Shown here one piece after another: positions 24,309-37,014 of a DNA stretch of 64,000 nt. Source of the DNA: Annulohypoxylon bovei var. microspora (taxonomy: Eukaryota; Ascomycota; Sordariomycetes; Xylariales; Hypoxylaceae). The stretch spans positions 230,082-294,081 of the forward strand of contig MU405245.1 in the NCBI GenBank assembly GCA_022836615.1, read 5' to 3'. Both the position numbers and the translations under genes were made by a program. Below the pieces are notes generated by a model. It worked only from the letters and a program-made list of their open reading frames with translations, was not told where the DNA came from and did no database searches. Numbering within the stretch: position 1 is the stretch's first letter; each line of letters opens with the position of its first letter.

Positions 24309-25280
24309 GCGCGTTTCTCGATCGACTCTACCTAATCCGGTAATGAACGGGTATCTTGTAAATAATAAGGGGATAGACTGGGTTATATAATGGCTCCCCA
24401 GCTCCGCGGGAAAAAAATTCAACGCGGCGGCTTCGGGATTATGAGGGGCGGCTTTTCGGAATCTTTTCTAGCTAGTCTAGATTTATCATGTTCATGAGGG
24501 AAGTGTACTATTATTTAGGCACTGCCGCAGGAAACTTTGGATTGTATGCTTTAGGCGTCGAGAATCCCTTCCGGTCCCGCGTCTTATTCGCAGATATTTT
24601 CGAGCGAGTACACCAATTGAGAGTTGTGGATGTGTGGGAACTTTTGATCTCCATATGCTTTGAATGTGAACTGTGATATGATGTCTAGTACCGTGAGATG
24701 TTCGAGTTGGTATATGTAATTGAAAGTCTCCTATACTTTTAGGTAGTATAAACCCCTCTAACCTAGTAGTTAGTTATGCCAAGTTATATTTTACCTCGAA
24801 TTCGAGGTAAACATCAATATTCTAGAAATCGTCAGTTTAGAGACTAATCATTTCGTCGTCATCAGCTTCAGTATCCCATTTTCATTTACCTTCGGGCTAC
24901 CTAATACACTGAACCACTCCTCCCCGTCATTTCTCTTCATCACTCCAACATTTAGATTCCCATTCATTACCACCTGGGCACTTTTCATTAACCTCTTTCT
25001 CCCAGCCTATAAACTAGGTAGTCACCGTACACTAGTCACGATATAATCCATGCAAGCCGCTAAGATGCCCAGACACTATCCGTTCCACCAAAGCCATCAT
25101 TTTTCACCAAGAAGTAAGAGAGGGTAACAGGAAGTGTTACAAGATGACATTTTTCTCGTCTGACCAACTTTCGTATTTTTCTTGTCGTTCCAACTAATGA
25201 TTCCTAGGCCGGACTGAATTCGCTCATTATTCACCACCCATCCCCACCCCTTTTGTAACTTCCCTTCTCGCGTTAATCCA
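24309..25280. other. Intergenic, convergent gene ends
   Basis: 3' flanks of the Ala-rich gene and the ATRR gene. A 62-codon frame at 24488-24676 has no recognisable feature and is not supported as a gene. Confidence 0.45.
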
Positions 25281-28200
25281 TTAAATCGGCTCATCCCTCG
25301 GCTCGATCAAAACCTCGTTCACAGCGACATGGCTAGGCTGGCGCACCGCATACACAATCGCGGTGGCAACCTCCTCGGCGCTTAGGCCCTTCGCGCCGGT
25401 CGGCTCGCCGTACTTCTTGATAGCCTCTGCATCCGTCGAGATGCCTAGCAAACCCGTGTCCGTGTTCCCTGGCTGGACGGACGTGACGCGCAGCCCCGAC
25501 CCCGCGGTCTCGAGGCGCAGGCTCTGGAGGGTGGCTTCGACGAAGAACTTGCTAGCCGAGTAGACGCCCAGTCCGGGGAACACCTTGCGGCCCGCGTCGG
25601 ACGATATGGCGAGGACGTGGCCGGAGCCGCGGGTTAGCATGCCGGGGACCGCGGCTCCGAGGCAGTACATCAGGCCCTTGCAGTTAATGTCAACGGTGCG
25701 CTCCCACTCGTCCATGTGCACGTTGGCCATCATGGTGTAGTACATGACGCCTGCGCAGCAGACGAGGATATCGATCGGTCCGAGCTCTTCCGCTGCTGCC
25801 TGCATGAGCGATTCGACTTGTTTCTTGTCCGTGACGTCTGTCTTGTGGACCAGAACCTTGGCTCCGGAGCTGGTGAGTTTGTTCTTGAGGGTCTCGAGGG
25901 CCTCGGTGCGTCGCGCGGCGATTGCCACATGGGCTCCTTCCCTGGCTAGAGCGGTAGCAACGGCAGCACCGATACCTGACGACGCCCCCGTGACGACTGC
26001 AACACGTCCAGCTAGCGGCCCTCGCTTCGAGAGCTTCGTGGCTCCGTTGACGTGGTTCCGCCGTGGTGGACGCGGTAGCCAGCCCCGAGCGCAGAAATGA
26101 CGCGTGTATGTCTCAAACAATTTACTATCGACCTTAGGACGTTCGAGACCAGTCTTAGCAAGAATGGGTCCGGTTGCAGGATCCTTTAGAACGGTGACCC
26201 ACTTCAAAAAGTCGACAGTGGGCATACCGCGGCGAAGAATGTCAACAGTGAAGATGTTATCTCCCTTGCTAGATCCTCTCCGCTCGTCCCACATATGGAC
26301 CCATTCTTGCCACCCGAGTGGCTTCGTCAAGTATCCGAGTTGATCGAGTATTCCGAAGATCTCCTTCGTAGGTACTGGGGACGGATCACCCAAGTGGAAT
26401 ACACGTTGGTCCGTATCCACGACGTCGGCAAGAGATGTAATAGCTTTACTAACGAAGTCAGCCGGGGTCATTTCGGCATACCATCCGTCGATGTCCGGGG
26501 CATGTCCTAGCTGAAGCGATTCTACAATTAGTGCATTGAGGAGGTCGTAGGTGTTTGTAGAGCCGGAAGAGCTGTGGCCGCTGATAGTTCCCGGTCGGTA
26601 TATCCTTGCCGGCAATCCACGTTTAGCGGCCTCGAGTACAAGCTGTTCTGCTACCCATTTCGTTTGACCATATCCATCTAGCAATTTTTCCGGTACTTCG
26701 TCGACGTCTAACATAGCATCCTCAGACCACCCTTCAACTGACGGTGGTAACACACCATTTGTAGAGATATGATGTACCGTTGCACCGCCCTTACTTGCTA
26801 GGCGCAAAATCTCTCTTGTGCCAAAGACATTGGCTCCCTGCATAGCGGCATAAGGATACACAAGATTGACCGTAGCAGCGGAGTGTATGATAACCTGTGC
26901 GCGAGCGGCCAAATCCTCGAAGCTTTCAGGAGAGAGACCAAACCGCTTCCGGGCCAAGTTTGCTGGTAAAACTTCAATACGATCCAGAATTGAGTCATTC
27001 CAAAGACCAAGATCAAGGAGATTCTTGCGAATTCGTGCCAGTCCAGCAGAGTAGTTGCCATTTCCCAGGTCAACAAAACGGACGAGACATATGATCTGTG
27101 CAGAAGTATTTTCTAAAATAGTGTTAAGCAAGAAAGCTCCTAAAAACCCGGTTGTACCGGTCAGTAAAATTGTGTCCGCATCGCTGAGACGCTGCATCTT
27201 AGCCCCTGAGGGCTTTATCTCTGGTGGCAGAATAGAATCAGCACGTAGAACGGCAGGTAGGTCGGCCTGAACGGCCGCGGTATGCCCATCTCGCGCATGG
27301 CAAACAACTTCTAGATGCCCCTTAAGTGTCGGGTTTCCAGCAAGGCGACCTAGAGGCACAGGAAACCCATAGGCACCTGTAAGCTTCGTCACGAGGTCAA
27401 CAAGTGCCAAGGAATGGCCGCCCAGGTCGAAAAAGTCGTGCTCTTGTGCCATCACAGACTTGTATGGGATATTAAGAGCTGCAGCCCACAGCTTGGCGAT
27501 ATCCTCAATGGTAATCTTCTGATTACGGTCGCCATTTTTTCCAGGTCCCAATGACGATTTAGGACTTCGTGATCTGGTTGGTGAAGGCAGACATTTGAGG
27601 TCAACTTTTCCCGACACTTCGTGAGTAGGTAGACTGTCCAATTCGACCCAGAGAGCCGGTATCATATAATGTGCTAGATGTTCCGATAGTGCACGCCGCG
27701 CAACCGGACTAAAGCCAGACTCGTCAATTTTCACAGCCATTCGATCGGTAGATTCTTCGTCATCAGGGACGATGTAAGCGAGAAGTTGACGGTCAAGACC
27801 GTCCCCATGGGCGACTACAGCGCAGTTGCAGACCGCAAGATGCTTTATGATAGCGTTCTCGACGGCTGGTGGTTGTACGCTATAACCCCTAATCTTGATC
27901 ATCGCTCCCACACGGCCAGTGATTTCGAGAAGTCCTGATGGAAGTATCCGTGCCGTGTCTCCAGTTCTATACATTCGCGAGCCAGGAGTCGAATCAAAGG
28001 GATCGTTGTTGAAAGCCTTTGCAGTCGCCTCCGGTAGATTAAGATATCCACGCGCCAAGAGCTTTCCACCAACGAACAATTCACCACTAACACCTGTCTC
28101 AACCCTCTTGCCCTCTTCGTCGAGGATGTACGTATGCTCCAGATCCATAGGAGGGCCAACCGGAACGACGCGATCTTCGTCATTAACCATCTCCCTTATA

Positions 28201-29144
28201 TCGCCACAAGCAATCTCATGAGTTTCGCTTGCACTGTAGCAATTTAGCAATCGCGCGTTCGGAAGCGCCTTCAGGCCACGACGCGCCAGGTCCGTCGTCA
28301 CTACTTCGCCATTGAGCCATATGGTACGCAAATTTGGAACGCGTGTTCCAAGCTGCGAATGTCGAGCGAGTACTGTTGCTAGCAAAGTCGGTGTCATGAG
28401 GGTTTCCGTAATGTTCTTCGAGCGGAGCAATTCGACAAGAGCAACAGGATCGTAACTCGTCTCATCCGGAACAGTAACGACTGTTGCTCCGCGTAGTAGC
28501 GGACGTAATATCTCCCAGACGAAGAAAACATTGCAGGCCACGCGGTCACCCGGTTTGAGATCATTTACACCAAATCGCAGATCGTACGACAGGACAGCTG
28601 CTCTGTGAGGATTTGAGATTCCTTTCGGCTTTCCAGTCGTGCCAGATGAGTAAGACACAAAGGCAAGTTTTTCCAGGTCGTCTTCAGAAGGCAATGCGGG
28701 CAGCGTCTTTGATGTGTCATTTGACACAGTAACGCCGTCTGTATTCGCGGTTTTATCGTCTAGAATGATCAAAGGAGCCTCGGACTTGATCTTGCCAGCA
28801 TGTGCTGTATGGGTTATCACCACAGTAGGCCTGGCATCTTCGATTACGTCGGCTAGGAGACTTGGGGGATACGCTAGCTCAAGGACGAGAAAAGCTCCAC
28901 CAGCACGGAGTGTAGCAAGGCAAGAAATGACATAGTCCGCACTCCGTCCGAGTAAGATACCAACAAGGGCATCTCGGCCAACTCCATCGGAGCGAAGACG
29001 AGTGGCGAGCGACTCAACCTTTTGGTCAAGCTCAGCATATGTCAACGCCGTAGGCCCATCTTCCAGGGCAACGGCATCGGGCGTAGCCTTGACCTGTCGG
29101 AGGAAAAGCGCGGATAGATCTTTGGTAATATCAATGACAGTCAT
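25281..29144 (-). CDS. ATRR: NRPS-like carboxylate reductase, A-T-R-R type (glycine betaine reductase-like)
   Basis: Single-exon gene of 1287 residues; the ATG at 29144 (MTVIDITKDLSALF) is chosen because the frame upstream lacks ATG. Domains in order: adenylation (YSSGTTGKPKG at 165-175, YRTGDTARILPSGLLEITGR near 393-412), thiolation (DLGGHSL, phosphopantetheine Ser near 578), thioester reductase R1 (TGTTGFLG at 662-669, later GYGQTKWVAE) and a second reductase R2 of the SDR type (TGASSGIG near 1052, YSASK near 1195). The order matches the fungal ATRR enzyme, shown in Aspergillus nidulans to reduce glycine betaine to choline through the aldehyde. The pocket segment FFVWEILRPLL lacks the Asp that binds amino groups in amino-acid-activating A domains, consistent with a quaternary-ammonium or other non-amino-acid substrate. 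No condensation domain and no biosynthetic cluster surround it, which favours primary metabolism. Confidence 0.9.
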   Translation of the reverse strand: MTVIDITKDLSALFLRQVKATPDAVALEDGPTALTYAELDQKVESLATRLRSDGVGRDALVGILLGRSADYVISCLATLRAGGAFLVLELAYPPSLLADVIEDARPTVVITHTAHAGKIKSEAPLIILDDKTANTDGVTVSNDTSKTLPALPSEDDLEKLAFVSYSSGTTGKPKGISNPHRAAVLSYDLRFGVNDLKPGDRVACNVFFVWEILRPLLRGATVVTVPDETSYDPVALVELLRSKNITETLMTPTLLATVLARHSQLGTRVPNLRTIWLNGEVVTTDLARRGLKALPNARLLNCYSASETHEIACGDIREMVNDEDRVVPVGPPMDLEHTYILDEEGKRVETGVSGELFVGGKLLARGYLNLPEATAKAFNNDPFDSTPGSRMYRTGDTARILPSGLLEITGRVGAMIKIRGYSVQPPAVENAIIKHLAVCNCAVVAHGDGLDRQLLAYIVPDDEESTDRMAVKIDESGFSPVARRALSEHLAHYMIPALWVELDSLPTHEVSGKVDLKCLPSPTRSRSPKSSLGPGKNGDRNQKITIEDIAKLWAAALNIPYKSVMAQEHDFFDLGGHSLALVDLVTKLTGAYGFPVPLGRLAGNPTLKGHLEVVCHARDGHTAAVQADLPAVLRADSILPPEIKPSGAKMQRLSDADTILLTGTTGFLGAFLLNTILENTSAQIICLVRFVDLGNGNYSAGLARIRKNLLDLGLWNDSILDRIEVLPANLARKRFGLSPESFEDLAARAQVIIHSAATVNLVYPYAAMQGANVFGTREILRLASKGGATVHHISTNGVLPPSVEGWSEDAMLDVDEVPEKLLDGYGQTKWVAEQLVLEAAKRGLPARIYRPGTISGHSSSGSTNTYDLLNALIVESLQLGHAPDIDGWYAEMTPADFVSKAITSLADVVDTDQRVFHLGDPSPVPTKEIFGILDQLGYLTKPLGWQEWVHMWDERRGSSKGDNIFTVDILRRGMPTVDFLKWVTVLKDPATGPILAKTGLERPKVDSKLFETYTRHFCARGWLPRPPRRNHVNGATKLSKRGPLAGRVAVVTGASSGIGAAVATALAREGAHVAIAARRTEALETLKNKLTSSGAKVLVHKTDVTDKKQVESLMQAAAEELGPIDILVCCAGVMYYTMMANVHMDEWERTVDINCKGLMYCLGAAVPGMLTRGSGHVLAISSDAGRKVFPGLGVYSASKFFVEATLQSLRLETAGSGLRVTSVQPGNTDTGLLGISTDAEAIKKYGEPTGAKGLSAEEVATAIVYAVRQPSHVAVNEVLIEPRDEPI

Positions 29145-32100
29145 CTTTCCCCTTTTTTTTAACCAACCAAACTTGATACGGGGACTAAACGCCGAGCTCA
29201 AGATGAAGAGGCCGATCGTCTAAGCTATACTACACACCCTTAAAGATAGACACGTGACTACCTGTTCTCAAGCAACGTGGCTAAATGGAGGGCTAGGGAA
29301 GCTAAAGAACTCCACACCCGTAAGTTTTGGGTCGATGGAGATGGCTGCTTGAATCGGACTATCTCTAAAAGGTGGAGGACGGGAGGTGAAAAGGGGACAA
29401 AAGGGACATCTCTGGGGGTGTGGAGCGAAGGTGGCTGATGTTTATCTGCACCTAGAGAAAGGACGGTGCCGTAAACGGAGCTTTGTGAGACTGTCCGTGT
29501 ATCGTCAGAAGTTTAATGGGAGCCGGCAGAAAGAAAAGCAGGTACCAATACCACACAACGATGTAACTAGCGGTGACGGGTACTGTTCTAACCTTTTTCC
29601 AGGTACAGATCCCAAGAACCAGATATACGGATAGCAAACGCATAGAATGGATCCCAAATACATATATAACATACACACCGACATGTCTATTCTTGACCAC
29701 GTTTGCCATGCTGGTCCAGTCCTAAGTCGCCAGGTTGTCATTATCGCCATTGTCGCCTCAACCCACGTTTCTACACGAATTAGCTTCCTCCCAATGGCAA
29801 AATAACTTGGCCAATACGTAATAACATGTAATAGATCAACGTCAGGACCTACTTACATGAGATAGTGTATACCAATTCGCCTCACAGCGACCAGCTTTTG
29901 GTAATAAGCATGCTAAACGTGGCTGCGTGGGTTGCGTGGGCAGCGTGAGTAACCGATTGGCGATCTCAACAGGAACAGGGATGCTCAAGGATAAGAGGCA
30001 CCAATTTTCCCAAGCGAATGGTAAAGTCTGAATTGCTTGGCTTAGATTTTAGGTATGTATGTAGTCTGATTACAATAAGTCTAGAAGCTCAGAACCCGTC
30101 CGGGTGGGAAGAGCCCCTACACCGATCACGTCATCACTTTATTTTCCAATGAAATAAGCTCCCGAAGTCTCGCCTACGCCCCAAAGTGCCCCACTCCGGC
30201 TTTACAAATGCCGGAGACCGTTAACTTCTAACCTCGACCGGTCCAGCGACCAAAGTACAACATCGCCGTTCCCGATTTCAAAGTAAAAGCACCATTAAAA
30301 GTGTGTACAAGTGACAAATCGCACTCATACATCAATTCATTATCGAAGAGTTTAGCTCCATGGATAGGTATTGTCTAATTCATGACATGCTTCCCCATCA
30401 TCTTCTCATTGCAAAATAATTATACCTGCCTATTGACTATGTCAAGTAGGCATACTCGTTCTTAGTAGAGTAGCCATCCACTGAGTAGTATGCGCAGTAA
30501 AAACTGCTGGAATGATGCTCGAAATTAACAAGATACCTAATGTACAATAGAACGAATACATTGCACTATGAAGAGCAACTCAGATATTCCAGGAGCCACT
30601 TCGTCTTTTGCTATAAAGTCTTACGTATTGTTACCAATCACGGCAGGGGTGGAGTGACGACTTATGCCAGTTTAAGGAATATCACGATAAATATGTCTTC
30701 AATGCTTACGTGACAGCCAGTCTCAGTCTCTCCACTGCCATTTGAGTAGTTATGTCAGAGTGATAACAACCTTGGAAATTACCTACCTCTTCGAATCACA
30801 GTATCAATATAAAGCAAGATGGTGGAAACTTCTACCCGTGGATATCATAATAAACACTTGATGTGCACTAAGTTAATATTCCATGAATGTGTTACCTCTA
30901 CAAGGTACGTATTCATGAAAAAATAAGAAAATATAACTATGATTAAATTATATATAGTTGCTTCCTAATGTTTCTAGATACAGTTACCAAGCCAAAAAAA
31001 AAAAAGACATGGAATAAGGGAACACAGTTAACCAACTTTTATAGGAATGAGTGAGTGCCATGAGTTGGAGAGCGGCGAGGGCATACAGGAAACAGGCCAG
31101 ACATTGTCTTGCTGTCTTGACACTAACTGTCACGCTGGACTGACCAAACCAACGTTTATGCCATTGAACAATGCTACAGGTTAATAGGTAGTGATCTGGC
31201 CTCAGTTTTCGCCAATCGGAGTTGAAACGTTTCACAGGAACTGGAGCTCTAGCTTTTCAGCTAAAAAGGTCTACTTTATAAAATGTGAATTGATAATAAT
31301 AGGTTCTATGTAGATTGAGTTCTTAGACGACGAAAACACGTATGAAGGCTAGGGAAATGCTCCGACTTCTAGCATTCCAACAGTAGTCGGATTGTGTAGG
31401 CTGCTAGGTTTGAGCAATTAAATGCTGTGACATTTGCGATGCTGGCTGACAGAATGAGGAATATCACAACTATGAGAAATATTTATGTGATTGTCACAAA
31501 TAAGGAAATCTAAAATTGGAAGTTGACGATACACAGCACAGTAGACATGCACTGGTTACTTGAGGGTACTTACATATTCAAGCCGCAATTTGTGTAGCCT
31601 GCATTGTCAGACCGCATCGTTGCATCAGGTGATTTGAAAGTACCGAGCGCTTGCATACCAACCGAGGCAGCCAAGCCAGCCAGCCTGCCTCATCTTAGGC
31701 CTCCAGGGATGTCGCGTCATGACCGGCGCAAAAATTAGCGCTCAAGTAATAACGGTGCAATAGTTCCTCAATAGACCATATTATCGCAAATACGAATTGA
31801 GGCCCTAGTATATGTACGTAGTAGGTATTTTAAATATGTCTTACCAACATATTTAAAAGATAATAGTTTGAGATTCGTATTGTTTGCCAGAGCCGCAAAC
31901 CTACCAAAATACGTAAACACAAGCCTGCCGACCGATGCATTTAATTCTGCAAGAAAAAAAGGCTAGATGAGTCATACATAGTACGCGCCAAGACCGGATG
32001 CATGACAAGGAATTTTGGCTGGTATGGCTGAACAAGGCTGGGTAGGTTGCCGACTAGAGAAAATTTTCCTGAGAAAAAAAAAATCAATCGAGGGAGACAA

Positions 32101-35100
32101 TGCTTTGAGTGGCGACCGACAGGGATTTTCCAAGAGGCTGCTTGTGCGCTAGGTCTGGTCCCGCCTTGTGTACTGATAAAATACGAAACCAAATGGTGGC
32201 TACGGTTTACTTCCACAGTACATAGTAGGGGAGTGAACAGATTGCACTAGCGTAGTACCATGGCGCTGCATAGTCGCTCTCAAGGACCGACCAGCCTTAA
32301 CTTCGAAGATAGGAATGCGCATCTAGACACGCACGAAATAAGAGAAATAAAACTCTGTGGCTTGTAAGAACTGAAGTAACCTGATGCGGGAGACCATACG
32401 TTGTTTGGTGAAGGTGGTTTTGCTTAGAATTTGATATTGTCGGTTGTTTGTCACTCCATAAGACATGAAGTGATAAGCTAGCTGGCAGAATGGCGTCAAA
32501 ATAAATGGAGCATGTGCGAATTCGTGTTATTGTTACTGTATTGCACTGTGGTCTGAATTATCCCTTGGAGTACCTATCTAAGTAACTTACACATATTTTG
32601 AATAGCGGTCAAGGCTAATTAGGTAATGATGGGATAGATTAGCACACAGTCCAATACAGTGGCATTAGCACATGCTCCGTTTATTTTGACGCCATTCTGG
32701 CTGGCTAGGGAGACCCCGGCGAGGGTAGGGTAGTGGCATTCTCCGATTGCGGTTGCGGCTGGTACCTCCGAAACCACCGAAATGAGACCTGCAATTGATC
32801 AGCGGGAAGAGGGATCATCGCAGCCCAAACGAAGAAGAGGGAGATAATAAACTAAAATTTGGATGGCTGAGTACGACAGCAACACAGCCCGACAATCCGC
32901 CATCTCGTTTACTCGCACATAATAGCAAAAGAACAAAAACGCCATTTGCTTGTATGGATGTACGCGTAATACCCTTCTTTACCTAGGTACTCATTGTTTG
33001 GGATACCCATTCACGACGAAAACTGATTAGGTGGGTATACTGCGAAAGGTGAGCGAGACTAAGATGACTAGTGGCCAGGAGACGATCAAAAACCGAAAGA
33101 GAAGATAGAAAAAGCATGAGAATAGGGGTAAAAGAGGAGGCATTGTGTGCGTTTCAGGGAGAGAAGGGGTGTTTAGAATGGTTTAGGGTGGCAGCAAACC
33201 AGGCCTCGCAGGGTATGGTTGGGGTCTAAAACCCCATTTCTGCCCACACCCACCCATAAAGATTTTTTAAGAGCCTGAACGGGTGGCTGTCGGTTACCTG
33301 GCCTGGCGCCCAGTGTGAGCTATTATCTGTGACACTGACTGACGATGCTTCCACTGGGTAGACAGTGGATGTAGTTGACCGAGTCATGCATTTCAGCACC
33401 CCGGAAAGCGTCACGAGGCCGGTGTCAATAACAATGTCGACTAGGATGTTGAAAAAAAATTAATCGATTTTGAAAGATAATGACGGTGTATTCTGATGCG
33501 ATCGTATTAATATAATATGAGTAAAAATATTGTGATGTTGAGGAGATGTTTTGCGAGACGTGTAGAGTTTGGATGGTGGAAAAGGTGACGACGAGGAACA
33601 TTAAAAGACTTGGTGAGAACTTAGAGTGACGAGCGAGGAAAGAAAAAGATTTAGGAAGATAAAATAAGGGGCAAGCGACGAGACATGATTGGACGGATTG
33701 ATACTAGCGTAACCGCTAAGGGTGGGAATCAGGGAGCAAAAAGTTGTGGGCTCCCGCCACACTGGGGCGTCCCAACCTAAAAAGTCAATGCGCACGTACA
33801 CGAAGGCACTTGCTTAAAAAATATAAATTGGCCGGCTTCCCCTCTACTTCAATGTTTCGAAAATTCTTGCCCGCGGAAGCCCCGACCCGAAGGTCCCCTC
33901 TCTCTTATCTTCTCAGCCACAACCATCCACAAAAACACCAGCCACCCGTTTCTTGCCAGCTGCCTGCCCGCACTGTCAATTGATAACGCCTGGCATCTAA
34001 TATTTTTATTACTATTCCTTCCTTCCCTCTCCAACAGCCTCATTGCTCGTTGAACCCCACCTTTCTCTTCTGACTCAGTGATTGATTCCGAGAGAGTACG
34101 TACCTTCCTACGGTATCCACCTAATAAACCTGAACCCTCCCCACACTTTTCCATCGTTCAAACTTCTCCGATCAAACGATCAACAATCAACGTCTTCCAT
34201 TTCCACCCCACTTCATCTAAACGTCACATCGTTCACTGTCTTTTACCATCACGTCTCACTTGGACACATTCAAGTGGTTACTTCTCGTCGCGCTCGTCTG
34301 CTAAATTAAGCTAGGAGTTGACAAAGCAATCAAAGGACAGCCTTTGTTCATTGTCGCTCGCCTATTTTAGGACTCGAGCAGTCGCATCAAGAAGAAGACC
34401 AACCAACATATCCGTTCTTTCTAATATCACGCCGCACGGGTCACGGTGCAGTGTAGCCAGAAAAAACAATCAAACAAGATAGACCAACAATAGAGTCGAG
34501 TTATTGAAAGAAAAGAACTACCGAGGTTGAGAATTTACCTTCCCGATACCGTCGTCGCTAGATATCGAGTAACCCGCCGTCGTCGTTGTCGAATCCTCAC
34601 TAGATACCTCGACCTCGACTGCACTCGAGCATCTTGCGCTTCGAATTCTGTGGAAGGCAAGCTCGCGACTTCTACTACGATCTGATACCCTCATCGAGAA
34701 GTGATCCGTCTTTGACATCTAAGATCTACGTTACGTGTGTGTGCCCTCTGGTCGATTAATCGAAAGATTTATACGACCTCATCATCGTACCAGCCTTCAC
34801 TGTGTTGGGGAGACATTTACTTGTTTATCTCCTACACACCATTTGGTAAGGCTGACTCCATTCATTTTGTCGTCACCCACCCTTGAAATTATTGAGATCC
34901 GAACTGTAGAACCTCTTCCCCGCCTAATTCATACTGATTCAAACACCAATTTTTGGTTGCCCCGCACTGGTGATTCTGCCCGTCATTCTGCCCGTCGCTT
35001 TACCGCCTGCGAAAACTATTTAATAAAAAGTTCCCTCACCAAATCTTTTCTTTTTTTTCTTCTTTTTCCTCAACAGTTCCGAATTCTTCACTTCACCCAC

Positions 35101-35275
35101 CACCCACCACTTTCCTCTCCGACCGCTTTCATTCGCGTACTCGTTCACCTCCATTCGTGCAATCGTTCACTTTCATTCGCGCACTTGTTTATTTGACTAT
35201 TGTCTAACGTTCATTACTCAGGTCATTATTTGTGACATTACTCAATCGGTTTTTAACCTTTGGAGTATCGCAAAA
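29145..35275. other. Large gene-poor region upstream of ATRR and TBP
   Basis: About 6.1 kb between divergent genes. It is AT-rich with many stops, and contains the MITE-like element at 32486-32699. From about 33830 to 35275 it is rich in C/T runs and probably forms the promoter and long leader of the TBP gene. The 153-codon frame at 34735-35196 begins with GTG and has only leader-like pyrimidine-derived composition. No RNA gene recognised. Confidence 0.45.
32486..32699. mobile_element. MITE-like non-autonomous element, 214 bp
   Basis: The ends are inverted repeats of 32 nt (32486-32517 and 32668-32699) starting CAGAATGGCGTCAAAATAAA, identical at 31 of 32 positions. The pairing continues imperfectly inward (ACTGTATTG-ACTGTG on both sides). 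A 5 bp direct repeat GCTGG flanks it at 32481-32485 and 32700-32704. There is no coding capacity. The superfamily is not clear: the CAG start recalls hAT ends, but the duplication is 5 and not 8 bp. Confidence 0.6.
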
Positions 35276-36199
35276 ATGGACGGCATTCAGACACACCCGT
35301 CAACTGCCGAGCAGGCAAAGGCCTTCACTGCGCCCGGCTCCCTCTCCTTCCCTGGAGGTGCTGGTGACTTAACCCCACCTTCTCTTGATTCCGAGAAGGC
35401 CAACGGTCAGCGCCAGCAGCAGGCGGTTAACGGTACTGGGGTGACTCCCGCTACACCCGCTGCCACCCCTGCGGCCGTTCAAGGCGGAAGTGGATTGACT
35501 CCCACCCTGCAGTATGTATCACATGCACCTAATGAGTTAACTTCTTAACTTACCATGTATGTCAAGGAACATTGTGGCAACCGTTAACCTGGAGTGCCGC
35601 TTGGATCTGAAGACCATTGCGCTCCATGCTCGCAATGCCGAGTACAACCCTAAGGTACTACAAATCTTCCAATAACTATGGACATTGAATGAGCATTTGC
35701 TAATTGGCCTAGCGTTTCGCTGCTGTTATTATGCGAATCCGTGATCCTAAGACTACAGCTCTCATCTTCGCGTCAGGTAAGATGGTCGTTACTGGTGCCA
35801 AGTCTGAGGACGATTCGAAGCTTGCCTCTAGGAAGTACGCCCGCATTATCCAGAAACTTGGATTCAATGCCAAGTTCTCGGATTTCAAGATCCAGAACAT
35901 TGTCGGCAGTTGCGACATTAAGTTCCCCATTCGTTTGGAGGGTTTGGCATCGCGCCACCACAACTTCAGCTCTTATGAGCCTGAGTTGTTCCCCGGTCTG
36001 ATCTACCGCATGATCAAGCCTAAGATCGTTCTCTTGATCTTCGTCAGCGGCAAGATCGTCCTGACTGGAGCCAAGGTCCGTGAGGAAATCTATCAAGCTT
36101 TTGAGATGATCTACCCCGTCCTGCAAGGTATGTACTACCAATCTATCATAAATATGATAGGTCAATTGCTAACATTTTCTAGATTTCCGCAAGGTTTAA
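35276..36199 (+). CDS. spt15: TATA-box-binding protein (TBP)
   Basis: General transcription factor that binds TATA elements and nucleates TFIID, SL1-type and TFIIIB complexes. Four exons: 35276-35511, 35567-35654, 35713-36127 and 36183-36199; introns are 55, 58 and 55 nt and the product is 251 residues. The last exon is only 17 nt and encodes DFRKV. The N-terminal 80 residues are a variable Thr/Pro/Ala/Gln linker. The saddle follows as two direct repeats: [62 protein letters not shown], then NIVGSCDIKFPIRLEGLA through LIFVSGKIVLTGAKVREEIYQAFEMIYPVL. Sequence in the core is essentially canonical. The leader before 35276 is long and pyrimidine-rich. Confidence 0.97.
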
Positions 36200-37014
36200 A
36201 GACCTTACTTGACTGGTCTAGGTCATTCGAGGCGAACGTTACTCCACCGGACCGCGTTAAACATCCCATCCTATTCTCCAACAATCAATGGGATTTGTAA
36301 ATTACACCTCTTTTTACGATTTCACGAACTATCGTTTTACGATTCACGACGCGTTGACTTGGACAAGCCATAGTCCAAACACACTCGTCATCTGTATCAT
36401 TTGCATTTCGGACTGCATGGCACCGGCGTTGACAAAGGAAAGGACCTCACTGGAAGGATGAAGTGCTGAGTTTCATGGAAAAAAAACTAAAATCGTTTCT
36501 TCTTATCCAAGAGCCGGGTTGTCGTCATTGATCACACCATGGTACTCTCCGACGGCATTTTACGCTGGTCGAAGGTGCCGTCTTAATTCGACCCTTAGGA
36601 GGAGGTGGAGGTGTTGCACAGTTGGTGACTATGTGCGCACATGGTGGTTGTACTATGTCGAACTCTGCTTCGGCATCAGTCATGCTTTATTGAGCAAACA
36701 GTGAGGTGAATGAGTACCTGTCATGGACTCATTCCGCGTACCTCCTGAAAAAGGGTGATATTGGCAGTATGCTCGGCTATACTCCATCATGACAAGTTTG
36801 CGAAGTTTTTCTAGATGAATGCTCCGTGTGTTTGGTCTGGTATCTTGACCAACGCAAACCAGCATCTAGGCTTCACATGGATGGATGTTTCTTAGGGTTA
36901 TTCCTTAGGTAGAGCTCATAAATGCATTATTTGCCCTTAAGTTATACGTTGTCTTGTAGTTTGTAAATCTTGCATTATGTGATATACTCTGAGTAAAGGC
37001 GAAGTACGTGAACG
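36200..37014. other. Intergenic, convergent gene ends
   Basis: 3' flanks of TBP and of the flavin oxidase. No further feature seen. Confidence 0.5.

Noticed and set aside
25281..29144. Secondary-metabolite cluster around the NRPS-like gene
   Set aside because: No condensation domain, tailoring enzymes, transporter or pathway regulator next to it; neighbours are an Ala-rich secreted protein and TBP.
29145..29201. N-terminal extension of ATRR
   Set aside because: Extends only to a TTG; the ATG at 29144 aligns with the start of the adenylation domain.
34735..35196. 153-codon frame before TBP
   Set aside because: Starts with GTG; its Ser/Leu/His/Pro/Phe composition follows from the pyrimidine-rich leader.
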